Positions 44,254 through 53,971 are shown, counted from the first letter of the stretch. The stretch: DNA of 64,000 nt from an uncultured Prevotellaceae bacterium (GCA_947302275.1 CAMYUW010000003.1:38039-102038); one strand, 5' to 3'. Numbers and translations: made by a program. Notes: generated from the sequence alone by a model not told the origin.

Positions 44254-47200
44254 ATGAAGAAGCTATTTCTGCTGCTGATAGCCATTTGTGCTATCTCATT
44301 GGGCATGAGTGCCCAACAAGTGGTGAGGGGACAAGTTACCGATCCCAATGGCGAACCGCTGATTGGTGCTACGGTACAGCCCGTTGGCGGAGGAAACGGC
44401 GCAGCCACCGATGTAAACGGTGAGTTCTCGCTGAATCTTCCCTTCAACGTGAAGACCCTCAAGGTTTCGTATGTGGGTTACAAAACCCAAGAACTTCCTG
44501 TTCAGCCCAGCATGGCCATCACGATGAGTGATAATGGCACCGCTCTGGACGAGGTAATGGTAGTTGCCTATGGTACTGCCAAGAAGACCTCTTACACCGG
44601 TTCGGCCGAAGCTGTGACCAACAAGAAACTGGAGTTGCGTCCCGTGACCGATGCTACCAAGGCCCTTGAGGGTAACGTAGCCGGTCTGCAGGTGACCAGT
44701 GCATCGGGTCAGCCCGGTTCGTCACCCAACATCCAGATTCGTGGTTATGGTTCAATCAACGCATACAGCACCCCGTTGTATGTTGTTGATGGCGCTCCCT
44801 TTGACGGTAACCTGAGCTCGATCAACCCGTCGGATATCGAGTCAATGACCGTTTTGAAGGACGCTTCGGCTGCCGCTCTGTACGGTGCCCGTGGTGCTAA
44901 CGGTGTCATCATGATTACCACCAAGAAAGGTGTTGAAGGCCGCAGCAATGTGATGTGGCGTTCGACCTTCGGTTGGTCATCGCGTGCTACCAAGCGCTAC
45001 CAGCACGTTGATCAGAAGGAGTTTGTACAGTTGGTTTACGAGGCCCTGCGCAACGAGGCTCTCGACAACGGTAATAGTTGGAGCGATGCTGAGGCTATCG
45101 CCCGCGCCAACCTGAGCAGCCAACTCGGTGGCGAGCAGTACAATCCCTTCAAGAACTACACTTGGGACACCCTTATTGACCCCGCTACCGGTCAAGTTCG
45201 TGCTGATGCCAACAGCGCATGGAATGAGGACTGGTATGACAGCGTAATCCGCAACAACGCTTTCCGTCACGAGCACCAGTTGCAGGTGACCGGTGGTAGC
45301 GAGCATGCACAGTACATGATGTCGCTGGGTTACCTGAACGAGGACGGTATCCTGAAGACCACCAACTATGAGCGTTACACTGGCCGTGCCAATATCACCA
45401 GCCAGATCACTGACTGGTTGGGCGCCAACATCAATGTTTCGTTGGCTCACGCCATGCAGAACTTCAGTGACTATGACGGTACCAGCACCAGTAACCCCTG
45501 GTACACCGCACAGTTCATCAACCCGCTGCTGCCCGTTTACCTGAAGGACATCAACGGTAACACTGTTAATGATGCCGAAGGCAATGTACAGTATGACTGG
45601 GGTGAGGCCACTCCTTACGGCACCCGTCCCGGCACGATGACCGACTTCTCGTCACTGGGTATGCTGATGCTCGATAAGGCATGGGCTAAGCGCGATGTAG
45701 CCGGTCTGCGTACCGGTCTCGTGCTGGGTAGCGACCTGGCCAAGTATGGCTGGCGTCAGGGCATCAAGTTGGCTGTGAACTTCAGCATGGACTATGTGAA
45801 CCGCAATAATACCAACTACATGAACTCTCAGCACGGTAACCAGGCTAGCGCTGGTGGTCTGCTTGAGAAGTACAACCGCCGCACCCAGAGTTACACCTTC
45901 AACCAGTTGTTGACTTGGGACCGCAGCTTCGGTGACCACACCATTGGCCTGTTGCTGGGTCATGAGTGGTATGCCTATGAGTACAGCTATCTGGTAGCTG
46001 GCAAGACCAACCTCGTTGACGGTATCTACGAGTTGCGTCCCGCCACCACCATGCTGGAGGCTGACTCCTACAGCGATAAGTACCGCATCGACTCCTACCT
46101 GGGTCGTATCAACTACAACTTTGCAGGTCGCTACTTCCTGAGCGCTTCGCTGCGTCAGGATAAGTCGTCGCGCTTCCACCCCGACCACAACAAGGGTACC
46201 TTCTGGAGTGTTGGTGCCAACTGGCGTGTATCGGGCGAGAAATTCATGCAGAACGTGGGTTGGGTAAACAACCTGTCTGTAAAGGCCAGCTATGGTGAGC
46301 AGGGTAACGATATGCTCCAGACCTACTACGCTTGGCAGTCACTGTATGACCTGTCTTACAGCAACGCTACCAACATTGGTGCGCTGATTGCTTCGCTCGA
46401 GAACCAGAACGTATCTTGGGAGAAGAGCCAGAACTTCAACGCTGGCTTTGACGCTATCCTGTTCAACCACCGCTTGCAGTTGAACGTGGACTTCTACAAC
46501 CGCTTGACCAAGAACATGCTGCTCAACCGTCCCATGGCATTGTCGACCGGTTTCACCGGCTTCATGGACAATGTGGGCGACATGCGCAACCGTGGTGTCG
46601 AGGGTTCGATCCGCATCACCCCCGTCCGCACTGCCGAATTTGAGTGGAACATCACCGCAATGGCTACCCACAACAAGAACAAAGTCATCAAGTTGACCGA
46701 TGAGGCTCCCGAGCTGATCAGCGGCGTTCGCGTGATCAAGGAAGGTATGCCCATCTACACCTATTATATGCCTAAGAGCGCTGGTGTTGACCCGTCGAAC
46801 GGTCACTCACTGTACTGGGCTTATGAGAAGGACGATGACGGTAACATGATCGAGGGCAGTGAGTACATCACCGACAGTTACTCCCTTGCTAACACCTGCA
46901 AGTACTACCAGGGTAGCCGTCAGCCGGACATCTTTGGTTCTCTTGGAACTGACTTCTCTTGGAAGGGTCTGACCCTGAGCGTGCTGACTACCTATTCACT
47001 GGGTGGTAAGGTATTTGACGGCCTGTACCAGAGCGATATGAACCTGTGGTACCTGAGCTCGACCTGGAACAAGAACATGATGCGCCGTTGGCAGAAGCCC
47101 GGTGACGTGACCGACGTTCCCCGCTCGACCATCGCCGAGTCGATTGCTAACACCGACCGTTTCCTGATCGATGCAAGTTACTTCGCTATCAAGAACATCA

Positions 47201-47949
47201 CCCTGGCTTACGCTCTGCCCGCTAACTGGGTAAGCAAGTTGGGTATGACCGGTGCCCGCATCTTCGGTTCGGTTGATAACCTGGCCCTGTGGACACACCT
47301 CGACGGTATGGATCCCCAGTACAACTTCTCTGGTGGTACCGACTATGACTACAGCCCCAACAAGACCTACACCGTAGGTATCGAGTTGAACTTCGGTAAG
47401 AGCTACGCAGCTGCCGCTCCCGCTGCCAATGTCAATCTGCTGAACAGCCAGATCAATGACCTGCGCGCTCAGTTGGCCGACGCTCAGGGTGCCGCTGCCG
47501 ACGCCAACAGCCGTCTGGCTCAGATGCAGAATGCTCTCGAAGCCGCTAACAATGCATTGAAGAAATGTCAGAACGACCTGAATGCTGCTAAGAACCTTGC
47601 TCCCAAGGTGGTAGACAACAGCAAGCAGTACATGAACATCCTGGTTCACTTCCCCAAGAGTGGTACCGCCATCACCGCTGACCAGCGTGCCAATGTAGAG
47701 CGCGTGGCTGCTTACCTGAAGAGCCATCCCGAGGCTACCTGCGTGATCAAGGGTTATGCTTCTCCCGAGGGTAAGGAAGATGTGAACATCAAGCTCGCTA
47801 ACGGCCGTGCCGCCAGCGTGAAGGATATGCTCGTCAAGAAGTATGGTATCGCTGCCAACCGCATCAACGCCGCTGGCCAGGGTATCAGCAACATGTTTGA
47901 CGAATTGAGCTGGAACCGTGTTTCGATTTGCGAAATCATCGTTAAGTAA
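44254..47949 (+). CDS. SusC/RagA TonB-linked outer-membrane protein fused to coiled coil and OmpA-like domain
   Basis: 1231 residues. Signal peptide LFLLLIAICAISLGMSAQ, a carboxypeptidase-regulatory-like domain (GQVTDPNGEPLIGATV), a plug with IQIRGYGSINAYSTPLYVVD and VLKDASAAALYGARGANGV, then a 22-strand-type barrel ending near residue 1048 in TYTVGIELNFGK, where SusC proteins normally stop. About 180 further residues follow: an Ala-rich linker, a heptad-like coiled coil (NSQINDLRAQLADAQ to NNALKKCQNDLN, about 1066-1115) and an OmpA-like module (about 1129-1231; CVIKGYASPEG, LANGRAASVKDMLV, WNRVSICEIIV). The barrel C-terminus faces the periplasm, so the tail should be periplasmic and might contact peptidoglycan. 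The canonical Asp of OmpA (GHTD) is Ser here, while the LxxxR arginine is kept. Codon use suggests high expression. Confidence 0.9.
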   Translation: MKKLFLLLIAICAISLGMSAQQVVRGQVTDPNGEPLIGATVQPVGGGNGAATDVNGEFSLNLPFNVKTLKVSYVGYKTQELPVQPSMAITMSDNGTALDEVMVVAYGTAKKTSYTGSAEAVTNKKLELRPVTDATKALEGNVAGLQVTSASGQPGSSPNIQIRGYGSINAYSTPLYVVDGAPFDGNLSSINPSDIESMTVLKDASAAALYGARGANGVIMITTKKGVEGRSNVMWRSTFGWSSRATKRYQHVDQKEFVQLVYEALRNEALDNGNSWSDAEAIARANLSSQLGGEQYNPFKNYTWDTLIDPATGQVRADANSAWNEDWYDSVIRNNAFRHEHQLQVTGGSEHAQYMMSLGYLNEDGILKTTNYERYTGRANITSQITDWLGANINVSLAHAMQNFSDYDGTSTSNPWYTAQFINPLLPVYLKDINGNTVNDAEGNVQYDWGEATPYGTRPGTMTDFSSLGMLMLDKAWAKRDVAGLRTGLVLGSDLAKYGWRQGIKLAVNFSMDYVNRNNTNYMNSQHGNQASAGGLLEKYNRRTQSYTFNQLLTWDRSFGDHTIGLLLGHEWYAYEYSYLVAGKTNLVDGIYELRPATTMLEADSYSDKYRIDSYLGRINYNFAGRYFLSASLRQDKSSRFHPDHNKGTFWSVGANWRVSGEKFMQNVGWVNNLSVKASYGEQGNDMLQTYYAWQSLYDLSYSNATNIGALIASLENQNVSWEKSQNFNAGFDAILFNHRLQLNVDFYNRLTKNMLLNRPMALSTGFTGFMDNVGDMRNRGVEGSIRITPVRTAEFEWNITAMATHNKNKVIKLTDEAPELISGVRVIKEGMPIYTYYMPKSAGVDPSNGHSLYWAYEKDDDGNMIEGSEYITDSYSLANTCKYYQGSRQPDIFGSLGTDFSWKGLTLSVLTTYSLGGKVFDGLYQSDMNLWYLSSTWNKNMMRRWQKPGDVTDVPRSTIAESIANTDRFLIDASYFAIKNITLAYALPANWVSKLGMTGARIFGSVDNLALWTHLDGMDPQYNFSGGTDYDYSPNKTYTVGIELNFGKSYAAAAPAANVNLLNSQINDLRAQLADAQGAAADANSRLAQMQNALEAANNALKKCQNDLNAAKNLAPKVVDNSKQYMNILVHFPKSGTAITADQRANVERVAAYLKSHPEATCVIKGYASPEGKEDVNIKLANGRAASVKDMLVKKYGIAANRINAAGQGISNMFDELSWNRVSICEIIVK

Positions 47950-47956
47950 GATTAAT

Positions 47957-48072
47957 TCAAGTTTTAAGTTTCAAGTTTTTAGTTTTAAGAAATATTACCT
48001 CAATTGACAATTCATTTCAGGCGATACTATTCATACTTAAAACTTACAACTTAAAACTTACAACTTAAAAAC
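47957..48072 (+). repeat. Palindromic repeat between susC and susD
   Basis: A left arm made of AAGTTTTAAGTTTCAAG-like units (47957-47990) is complementary to a right arm of repeated ACTTAAAACTTACA units (48039-48072). The mRNA could fold into a long AU-rich hairpin in the gap between susC and susD, which may set their relative expression or act as a processing site. Confidence 0.6.
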
Positions 48073-48084
48073 AACGATATAAAC

Positions 48085-49632
48085 ATGAAAAAGATATTTA
48101 AATATTTGTTGATTGGACTGTTTGGTGTGGCTTGCCTGACCTCCTGCGACAGCGAATTGCTGGAGACCCAGCCCACCGACTCCATGTCGGGAGCAACCTT
48201 CATGAGCGACGCCACCAAGGCGTTGATCCCCCTGAACGGTATCTACCGCTCGATGTACACCGCCGGCTGGTCGACCACCGGCAATACCCACCAGTGCTTC
48301 GGTATCAGTGCCTATAACCTGATGGCCGAGGTAATGGGTGACGACTTCATCATGGGTGCCCAGGGTTCGGGCTGGTTCTGGTTTGACGCAGCCTATAATG
48401 TAAAGGGCCGTTACACCAGCAGTTCCTGGCGCAGTTATGACCTGTGGATGGCCTACTACACCTGGATTGCCAATGCCAACTACATCATCGCCGCCGAGGA
48501 GACCATGGAAGGCTCTGAGGCCGATGTAGCCTATGTGATTGGTCAGGCTTATGCTATCCGTGCCTACAGTTACTTCATGCTGGCACAGACCTTTGCCCGT
48601 AACTACAACTTCAGCAACGATCCTTGTGTGCCCATCTATAATGAGCCCACCATGACCACCACTACTGGTCAGCCTCGTGCAACTGTAAGTGAGGTTTATG
48701 CTCAGATTGACAGCGACATCGACCACGCCCTTGAACTGCTGGCCAAGTCGCCCGCTCAGCGTCATCCCAGCCACATGAGCTATGCTGTGGCTCTGGGTAT
48801 CAAGTCCCGTATCTGCCTCGTTGAGGAGAAGTGGGATGCTGCCCTCGATGCTGCCAAGAATGCTATTGCCGTCAGTGGCAAGAAGATTCAGACTGTTGAT
48901 GCCAGCGCATTTGCTCCCAACAAGGCCAACTTCATCAACTCAGTTGGCCAGGGTAATGTAATGTGGGGTGCTCAGATCGTGAGCGACCAGGCTGGTATGT
49001 ATGCTTCGTTGATGACCCACATGAGCGGTACCGCTCCTTACGGTGAGCGTGCTCCCAAGCAGATCTCGGCATGGCTTTACAGCAAGATGAAATCCACCGA
49101 CACCCGTCGTGCATGGTGGAATCCTGCTGAGAACTACCTGCAGAAGAAGTTTGAGTTCTCCAACGAGCAGACCTGGGAAGGTGACTACATCTGGATGCGT
49201 GTTGAGGAGATGTACCTCAATGCCGCCGAGGCTGCTTGCCACAAGGGCGACGACGCTACTGCCAAGCAGTACCTGATGGAACTGATGAGCAAGCGTGATG
49301 CTAGTTACTCGACCGATAAGAGTGGTAACTCTTTGAACACCATCACTACTAACGAGTCCGGTTCGCTGCTTGAGGAAATCCTCATCCAGCGCCGTATCGA
49401 GCTGTGGGGCGAGGATGGCCGTATCTACACCATCCGTCGCTTGCATCAGGGTTTTGTTCGTCCCGAGTCTTACGGTTGGCCCAGCGGCCTGCTGCTGCCC
49501 ACCCATCTTGAGGCCATGAAGGATCCTGCCAGTTATCTGTGGGTACTCACCATTCCGCAGGCTGAGTTTGACGGCAACATCAACATGGACATCAATAAGG
49601 ATCAGAACCCCGTTGGTGACTATCCTGAGTAA
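48085..49632 (+). CDS. SusD/RagB-family surface nutrient-binding lipoprotein
   Basis: 515 residues. Lipobox LFGVACLTSC with Cys near residue 17-20, followed by ELLETQPTDSMSG. It is helical with the SusD TPR-like core (AYVIGQAYAIRAYSYFMLAQ, LEEILIQRRIELWGEDGRIY) and the ending DGNINMDINKDQNPVGDYPE. It caps the SusC barrel at the cell surface and helps capture glycans or peptides. No CAZyme gene adjoins, so the substrate is open. Confidence 0.93.
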   Translation: MKKIFKYLLIGLFGVACLTSCDSELLETQPTDSMSGATFMSDATKALIPLNGIYRSMYTAGWSTTGNTHQCFGISAYNLMAEVMGDDFIMGAQGSGWFWFDAAYNVKGRYTSSSWRSYDLWMAYYTWIANANYIIAAEETMEGSEADVAYVIGQAYAIRAYSYFMLAQTFARNYNFSNDPCVPIYNEPTMTTTTGQPRATVSEVYAQIDSDIDHALELLAKSPAQRHPSHMSYAVALGIKSRICLVEEKWDAALDAAKNAIAVSGKKIQTVDASAFAPNKANFINSVGQGNVMWGAQIVSDQAGMYASLMTHMSGTAPYGERAPKQISAWLYSKMKSTDTRRAWWNPAENYLQKKFEFSNEQTWEGDYIWMRVEEMYLNAAEAACHKGDDATAKQYLMELMSKRDASYSTDKSGNSLNTITTNESGSLLEEILIQRRIELWGEDGRIYTIRRLHQGFVRPESYGWPSGLLLPTHLEAMKDPASYLWVLTIPQAEFDGNINMDINKDQNPVGDYPE

Positions 49633-49665
49633 ATACTGTTTAATCTCATTAACTAATTGAATATT

Positions 49666-50457
49666 ATGAAATTAGGTAAATATATTTTAGGATTGGCACT
49701 CCTTGCTGCCGGTTTGACCAGTTGCGATCAGGACAATATCGGTGCCATCTATGAGCCTACTGCTGCCAACGTCTCGTTCATTTCTGCCTCGCAGAGTGCT
49801 ACGACCGAGGCCGAGAGCCTTTCTGTTCCTGTGGCTATTGGCCGCGCTACTACCAAAGGCTCTTACACTGCTAATGTTACTATCAGCGGTGCTACTGAAG
49901 GTGTTTCCCTCAAGAGTAACCAGGTAACCTTCAACGATGGTGAGGGTATGGCCTATGCTATTGTTGAGATTGCCAATATGCAGAAGGGTAAGATGTATAC
50001 TTGTACCTTGAGCCTTTCAGATGCAGATGCTGCTACCGCTAACACTGAATTTGGCGAGCAGGTTCTCTCTACCAAGGTCAATGTGATGTGTGACTATAAC
50101 TGGATTGATATGGGCGATGGTTTCTATAGTTCACCTGAATGGTGGGAAGAGGAATTCTATGTGCCCATTAAGCACGCCGAAGGAACTAACATCTATCGCA
50201 TGATGGGTCTGTTCCAGGACGGTTATAACATCGACTTCACCATCAATGCCGACAACACTGTTACTGTTCCTGGCCAGCCTTCGTGGATCCACAGCAGTTA
50301 TGGTGCCGTTTGGCTGATTGGTGATGCAAATGATACGGCCGATGGCTATGCTGGTACCTATGATCCGGCTAGCAAGAAGGTTACCTTCATCCTGTATCAC
50401 TATGTTCCCGACCTTGGTGGTTTCGGTACCTTCGTTGATACCTTGACCATGCCGTAA
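49666..50457 (+). CDS. Surface lipoprotein of the sus operon, function unknown
   Basis: 263 residues from the ATG at 49666. Lipobox LLAAGLTSC, then a beta-sandwich resembling a Calx-beta-like or DUF-type module (ISASQSATTEAESLSVPVAI, GVSLKSNQVTFNDGEGMAYA), then a C-terminal aromatic-rich domain (MGDGFYSSPEWWEEEFYVPI; YAGTYDPASKKVTFILYHYV). Third gene after susC and susD, a position normally held by surface glycan-binding proteins, so ligand binding is likely. A strong terminator follows. Confidence 0.75.
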   Translation: MKLGKYILGLALLAAGLTSCDQDNIGAIYEPTAANVSFISASQSATTEAESLSVPVAIGRATTKGSYTANVTISGATEGVSLKSNQVTFNDGEGMAYAIVEIANMQKGKMYTCTLSLSDADAATANTEFGEQVLSTKVNVMCDYNWIDMGDGFYSSPEWWEEEFYVPIKHAEGTNIYRMMGLFQDGYNIDFTINADNTVTVPGQPSWIHSSYGAVWLIGDANDTADGYAGTYDPASKKVTFILYHYVPDLGGFGTFVDTLTMP

Positions 50458-50496
50458 TCGACGGAAAGTTCTTAAACAGAACATAATCCACACAGC

Positions 50497-50535
50497 AAGG
50501 GTGGGCGCTCCCGCAACAAGGGGTCGCCCACCCTT
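50497..50535 (+). terminator. Rho-independent terminator of the sus operon
   Basis: 11-bp perfect GC stem AAGGGTGGGCG/CGCCCACCCTT, 17-base loop, 40 bases after the stop. CGTCATTTT follows. Confidence 0.7.
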
Positions 50536-50541
50536 CGTCAT

Positions 50542-50572
50542 TTTGAAGATTTGAGGGAAAATAGTATCTTTG
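50542..50572 (+). promoter_or_regulatory. Promoter of the mechanosensitive channel gene
   Basis: TTTG at 50542-50545 and TATCTTTG at 50565-50572, 19 bases apart. It lies inside a longer upstream open frame, which supports the later ATG at 50590 or 50599. Confidence 0.7.
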
Positions 50573-50589
50573 CTGCCACAATTTCAATC

Positions 50590-53064
50590 ATGAAAACGAT
50601 GAAAAAGATATTATTGGTGCTGCTGGTGCTGGTGCTGGCCTTGCCGGCTGGGGCGGTGCTCAAGGAGAGTAACATGCAGCAGACACTGGGTGTGTTGTGC
50701 GACGAACTGAGCGAGACCCACAAGGAGCATAAGGCGCGTGCCAAACGTTTTGAACAGCGTAACAAGCAATTCCAGCGCAGTATTGGGCGTGACTTGGAAC
50801 TGTGTAACAACATCGAGCTCATGCTTTATAGCCAGAAGGAGCAGAATGTCTTTGACCTAGCCTATGCTTGCGGTCAGGCGACGGAATTGTATCAGCGGGT
50901 TTCACGCACACGCTCGTTCAAACAGTTTGAGCAACAGCAAGACGAACTGATTGCCCAATATGAGCATCTGATTCAGGCGCTCAATAATATTTCGGACTAT
51001 CAGTTCAAGACTCCTGAGATGCGCGTCACACGAGACAGCTGCATCTATTTGGCCCGTGTCATCGAGAACGACATCCGCAAGGCTCGTGAAACAATGAATG
51101 ACAATCACGAGAAACGCATGTGGGTGGCTCAGAAGGCCAAGAAGCTAAACGATTATGCGCTCTCGATGTACGAGCGCATCCGCCAGAGCGTGTTTGTCAA
51201 TGGCGGCCAGAGCTATTACCAGATCTTGAAGCACTTTAACTACAACTGGAAGATCAGCATGAAAGACATTGCCGAGAAATATACCAACTCGCATAAAACC
51301 AATAGCGAGTGGCGCGGTCCCCTCATCGGCTTCCTCTTTATCTTCATGGCCGTCTATATCCTTGGCGCTTTAGGACTTAGCTGGCTGATTATCAAATTGA
51401 TACCACGCAGTTTCCTGTCGAGTGGTACCTACAAGAAATTTTTGCCCAAGCGCTCATGCATCATCATCTGTGGGGCGGCAGTGGTGTTTGGCATCGCCAC
51501 GGTCATTGTCTCCAATATAACCTACAACAACTTCATGATCATGGCCACACGGCTGTTGAGCGAATATGCTTGGCTGATTGCTGTCATTACGTTGTCCATC
51601 ATTATCCGTGTGAGCGGTGATATGGTCAAAGATGGTGTCAAGCTCTATGTACCCGTGTTGATGTTGGGCTTTGTGGTATTCTTTTTCCGCATTGTGTTCC
51701 TGCCCAGTACCGTGGTCAATATGGTTTTTCCCATCCTGCTGCTGGTGTTCACCATTTGGCAACTTATCCTTAACCGCAGGCACAATACCAACGTGTTGCG
51801 CAGCGACATGATTTACTCGTGGATCTCATTCATTGTGATGGCCGTGTCGACTGTGATGGCATGGATGGGCTACACGTTAATGAGCGTGCAGGTGCTCATT
51901 TGGTGGATCATGCAGTTGACCCTCATCCAGACCATCACCGTCATCTATGACCTGCTGCACAACTATGAGCGTAAGCACATCCCCGATGATGCCGATGTGA
52001 GAACGACTTGGTTCTATGATGCGGTCTATAAGATGATTGTCCCCATTGCAGCGACCTTGAGCGTGGGATTATCCATCTATTGGGCTGCCAAGGTGTTTGA
52101 CTTGACACAATGGTGCGAGTACATCTTCCGCTACAAGTTTGTCAACCAGCCGGGACTCATCGTGTTGTCACTTGATAGGATTCTTGTCTGTGTGGCATTT
52201 GGCTTTGTGTTCAATTACATTATCTACCTGTTTATCCAGGGCTACCAATTGTGGAAACAGAGCCGTGCCGAGGCCAATGCCATCTCCCTCTATGAACGCG
52301 AAAATGACTTGGATGACAATGAGCAAATTGATATCAAGACGGTTATCCAGGAAGATCCTAATGCCAAGGCCAAAGTCAAGGCCGCTTCCAAGGCAGTCAC
52401 CCTGTCGATGAACATCATCAAGTACATCGGATGGGGCATCTACATTTATCTCGTGCTGGTCACCCTGCAAGTCAGCCGCACGGGCATCACATTCATTCTC
52501 ACAGGTCTCTCGACTGGTATCGGTTTTGCCATGAAGGATACCCTCGAGAACCTTTTCTACGGCCTCTCGCTGATGAATGGTCGAGTCAAGATTGGTGACG
52601 TCATCGAGTGTGACGGTGTGCGCGGTAAGGTCAGCAATATCAACTACCAGAGTACCTTGGTCGAGACCATTGACGGCTCGGTCATCGCCTTCCTCAACAG
52701 CCAGCTGTTTACCAAGAATTTCAAGAACATGACCCGTAACCACGGCTACGAGATGGCCAAGATTACCGTTGGCGTTGCCTACGGCAGCAAGATCGACATG
52801 GTGCGCGAGAAGATCATCGACCGTATCAAGCAACTGGATTGCTATGACCCCAGCAAGGGCGTACAGGTGCTGTTCCAGAACTTCGGTGAGAGCAGTGTTG
52901 ACCTGCTGGTTGTCGTGTGGGTGCGTGTCGCTTCTCAGGTAGCCGATATCGCTAAAATCAAGGAGAATATCTATGATGTCTTGAACGAGAATGGCATCGA
53001 GATTCCTTTCCCGCAGACCGACCTGCACATCCGTGCATTACCCGACATCAAGACTACTGTATAG
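50590..53064 (+). CDS. MscS/MscK-type large mechanosensitive channel
   Basis: 824 residues. Start chosen after the promoter; a signal peptide (MKKILLVLLVLVLALPAGA) follows. Residues about 25-235 form a long, probably coiled-coil periplasmic region (CDELSETHKEHKARAKRFEQ). About eight to ten TM helices lie between 245 and 640, then the MscS pore and beta domains: TLQVSRTGITFILTGLSTGI, GFAMKDTLENLFYGLSLM, GDVIECDGVRGKVSNINYQ. It opens on membrane tension to release solutes under hypo-osmotic shock. Alone between two hairpin-bounded units, ending before palindrome C. Confidence 0.87.
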   Translation: MKTMKKILLVLLVLVLALPAGAVLKESNMQQTLGVLCDELSETHKEHKARAKRFEQRNKQFQRSIGRDLELCNNIELMLYSQKEQNVFDLAYACGQATELYQRVSRTRSFKQFEQQQDELIAQYEHLIQALNNISDYQFKTPEMRVTRDSCIYLARVIENDIRKARETMNDNHEKRMWVAQKAKKLNDYALSMYERIRQSVFVNGGQSYYQILKHFNYNWKISMKDIAEKYTNSHKTNSEWRGPLIGFLFIFMAVYILGALGLSWLIIKLIPRSFLSSGTYKKFLPKRSCIIICGAAVVFGIATVIVSNITYNNFMIMATRLLSEYAWLIAVITLSIIIRVSGDMVKDGVKLYVPVLMLGFVVFFFRIVFLPSTVVNMVFPILLLVFTIWQLILNRRHNTNVLRSDMIYSWISFIVMAVSTVMAWMGYTLMSVQVLIWWIMQLTLIQTITVIYDLLHNYERKHIPDDADVRTTWFYDAVYKMIVPIAATLSVGLSIYWAAKVFDLTQWCEYIFRYKFVNQPGLIVLSLDRILVCVAFGFVFNYIIYLFIQGYQLWKQSRAEANAISLYERENDLDDNEQIDIKTVIQEDPNAKAKVKAASKAVTLSMNIIKYIGWGIYIYLVLVTLQVSRTGITFILTGLSTGIGFAMKDTLENLFYGLSLMNGRVKIGDVIECDGVRGKVSNINYQSTLVETIDGSVIAFLNSQLFTKNFKNMTRNHGYEMAKITVGVAYGSKIDMVREKIIDRIKQLDCYDPSKGVQVLFQNFGESSVDLLVVVWVRVASQVADIAKIKENIYDVLNENGIEIPFPQTDLHIRALPDIKTTV

Positions 53065-53097
53065 TCAAGAGCCAGAACGTCACAACAAGTGAAAGAG

Positions 53098-53166
53098 AAA
53101 ACAAGAAGTACAACAAATACAATTAATTGATTATCAAAATATTGTATTTATTGTACTTCTTGTTTT
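53098..53166. repeat. Intergenic palindrome family, copy C
   Basis: 26-base arms pair at 25 of 26 positions (left AAAACAAGAAGTACAACAAA, right ending ACTTCTTGTTTT) around TAATTGATTATCAAAAT. It starts 34 bases after the mechanosensitive channel stop, in a convergent gap. It shares arms and core with A and B. Confidence 0.85.
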
Positions 53167-53202
53167 TTGTTTTATTTTTTTGTTGAAGTTGTTGTTTTGG
53201 GG

Positions 53203-53964
53203 TCACTTGTAGAAGGTGATCCAATTGGTACAGTAGCGGGACTTGTCGGCGGTGGGATGGATTTCATGAACCTTGCCATGACCGTCGCGCCACCAGGAAT
53301 GGTTCCAGCCAGCACCCATGTCCATGTAGAGGGCATGGGTGGGAGCAAACGCTTCGAGCATTTCTACAAAGTCTTCATACTCAACGGCCTTGCGGCTATC
53401 AACGATGCACAATCGTCCGTTTTTCTCGCACAGGACACGGTACTGGTTTACGCCCTCACGCCACAACGGACGGATGCTCTCGCCGTTGTGAATCACGATG
53501 GCCTGGCCAAATCCCATTCCGCCTGCCTCGGCCACGCTGTCGAGCAGCTCATCGTATTGGCCGTGTATGAATTCCCAAGTCGTGTCGCCAAACCATGCAA
53601 AGGCGCCACTATTGTCCTTACACTTGGCTCCCGTGTAGCGCTTGCCGCCGCTGACGTGATCACCGTCGATATTGCTGTGGGTGAACTCATCGAGCAACTC
53701 ATGGGTAAAAGCCGCCTCGGCACAGAAGATGACACTGGTATCCTGCTTGGAAGGCATTGTGCCGCACACGAGGTCGATGCGGTTGAAAAGCGGGTAATAT
53801 ACAACCAGGCCCTTAACTGTGGTGTCGTCAATCATCACGGGCGAACCTGTCATATCGATTATGTTTTCATTATCCATAGTGGTTTGTTTGGGCTTGCATG
53901 TGGTGCAGCAGCATAACAGCGTTGCCGCCAACACAGGAAAGAGGTAACGGAGTAAATGTTTCAT
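53203..53964 (-). CDS. Lipoprotein, possibly NAGPA/phosphodiester-glycosidase-like
   Basis: 253 residues from the ATG at 53964 (the upstream in-frame ATG at 54006 lies in the end of lgt). Lipobox VLAATLLCCC. Features loosely like the NAGPA fold: FTHELLDEFTHSNIDGDHVS, then AFAWFGDTTWEFIHGQ, GFGQAIVIHNGES and NGRLCIVDSRKAVEYEDFVE followed by APTHALYMDMGAGWNHSWW. The last resembles the LNLDGGG active-site region but is not identical, so the assignment is tentative. It is 8 bases after lgt, so co-transcribed with the enzyme that lipidates it. Confidence 0.55.
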   Translation of the reverse strand: MKHLLRYLFPVLAATLLCCCTTCKPKQTTMDNENIIDMTGSPVMIDDTTVKGLVVYYPLFNRIDLVCGTMPSKQDTSVIFCAEAAFTHELLDEFTHSNIDGDHVSGGKRYTGAKCKDNSGAFAWFGDTTWEFIHGQYDELLDSVAEAGGMGFGQAIVIHNGESIRPLWREGVNQYRVLCEKNGRLCIVDSRKAVEYEDFVEMLEAFAPTHALYMDMGAGWNHSWWRDGHGKVHEIHPTADKSRYCTNWITFYK

Positions 53965-53971
53965 ATTGCTT

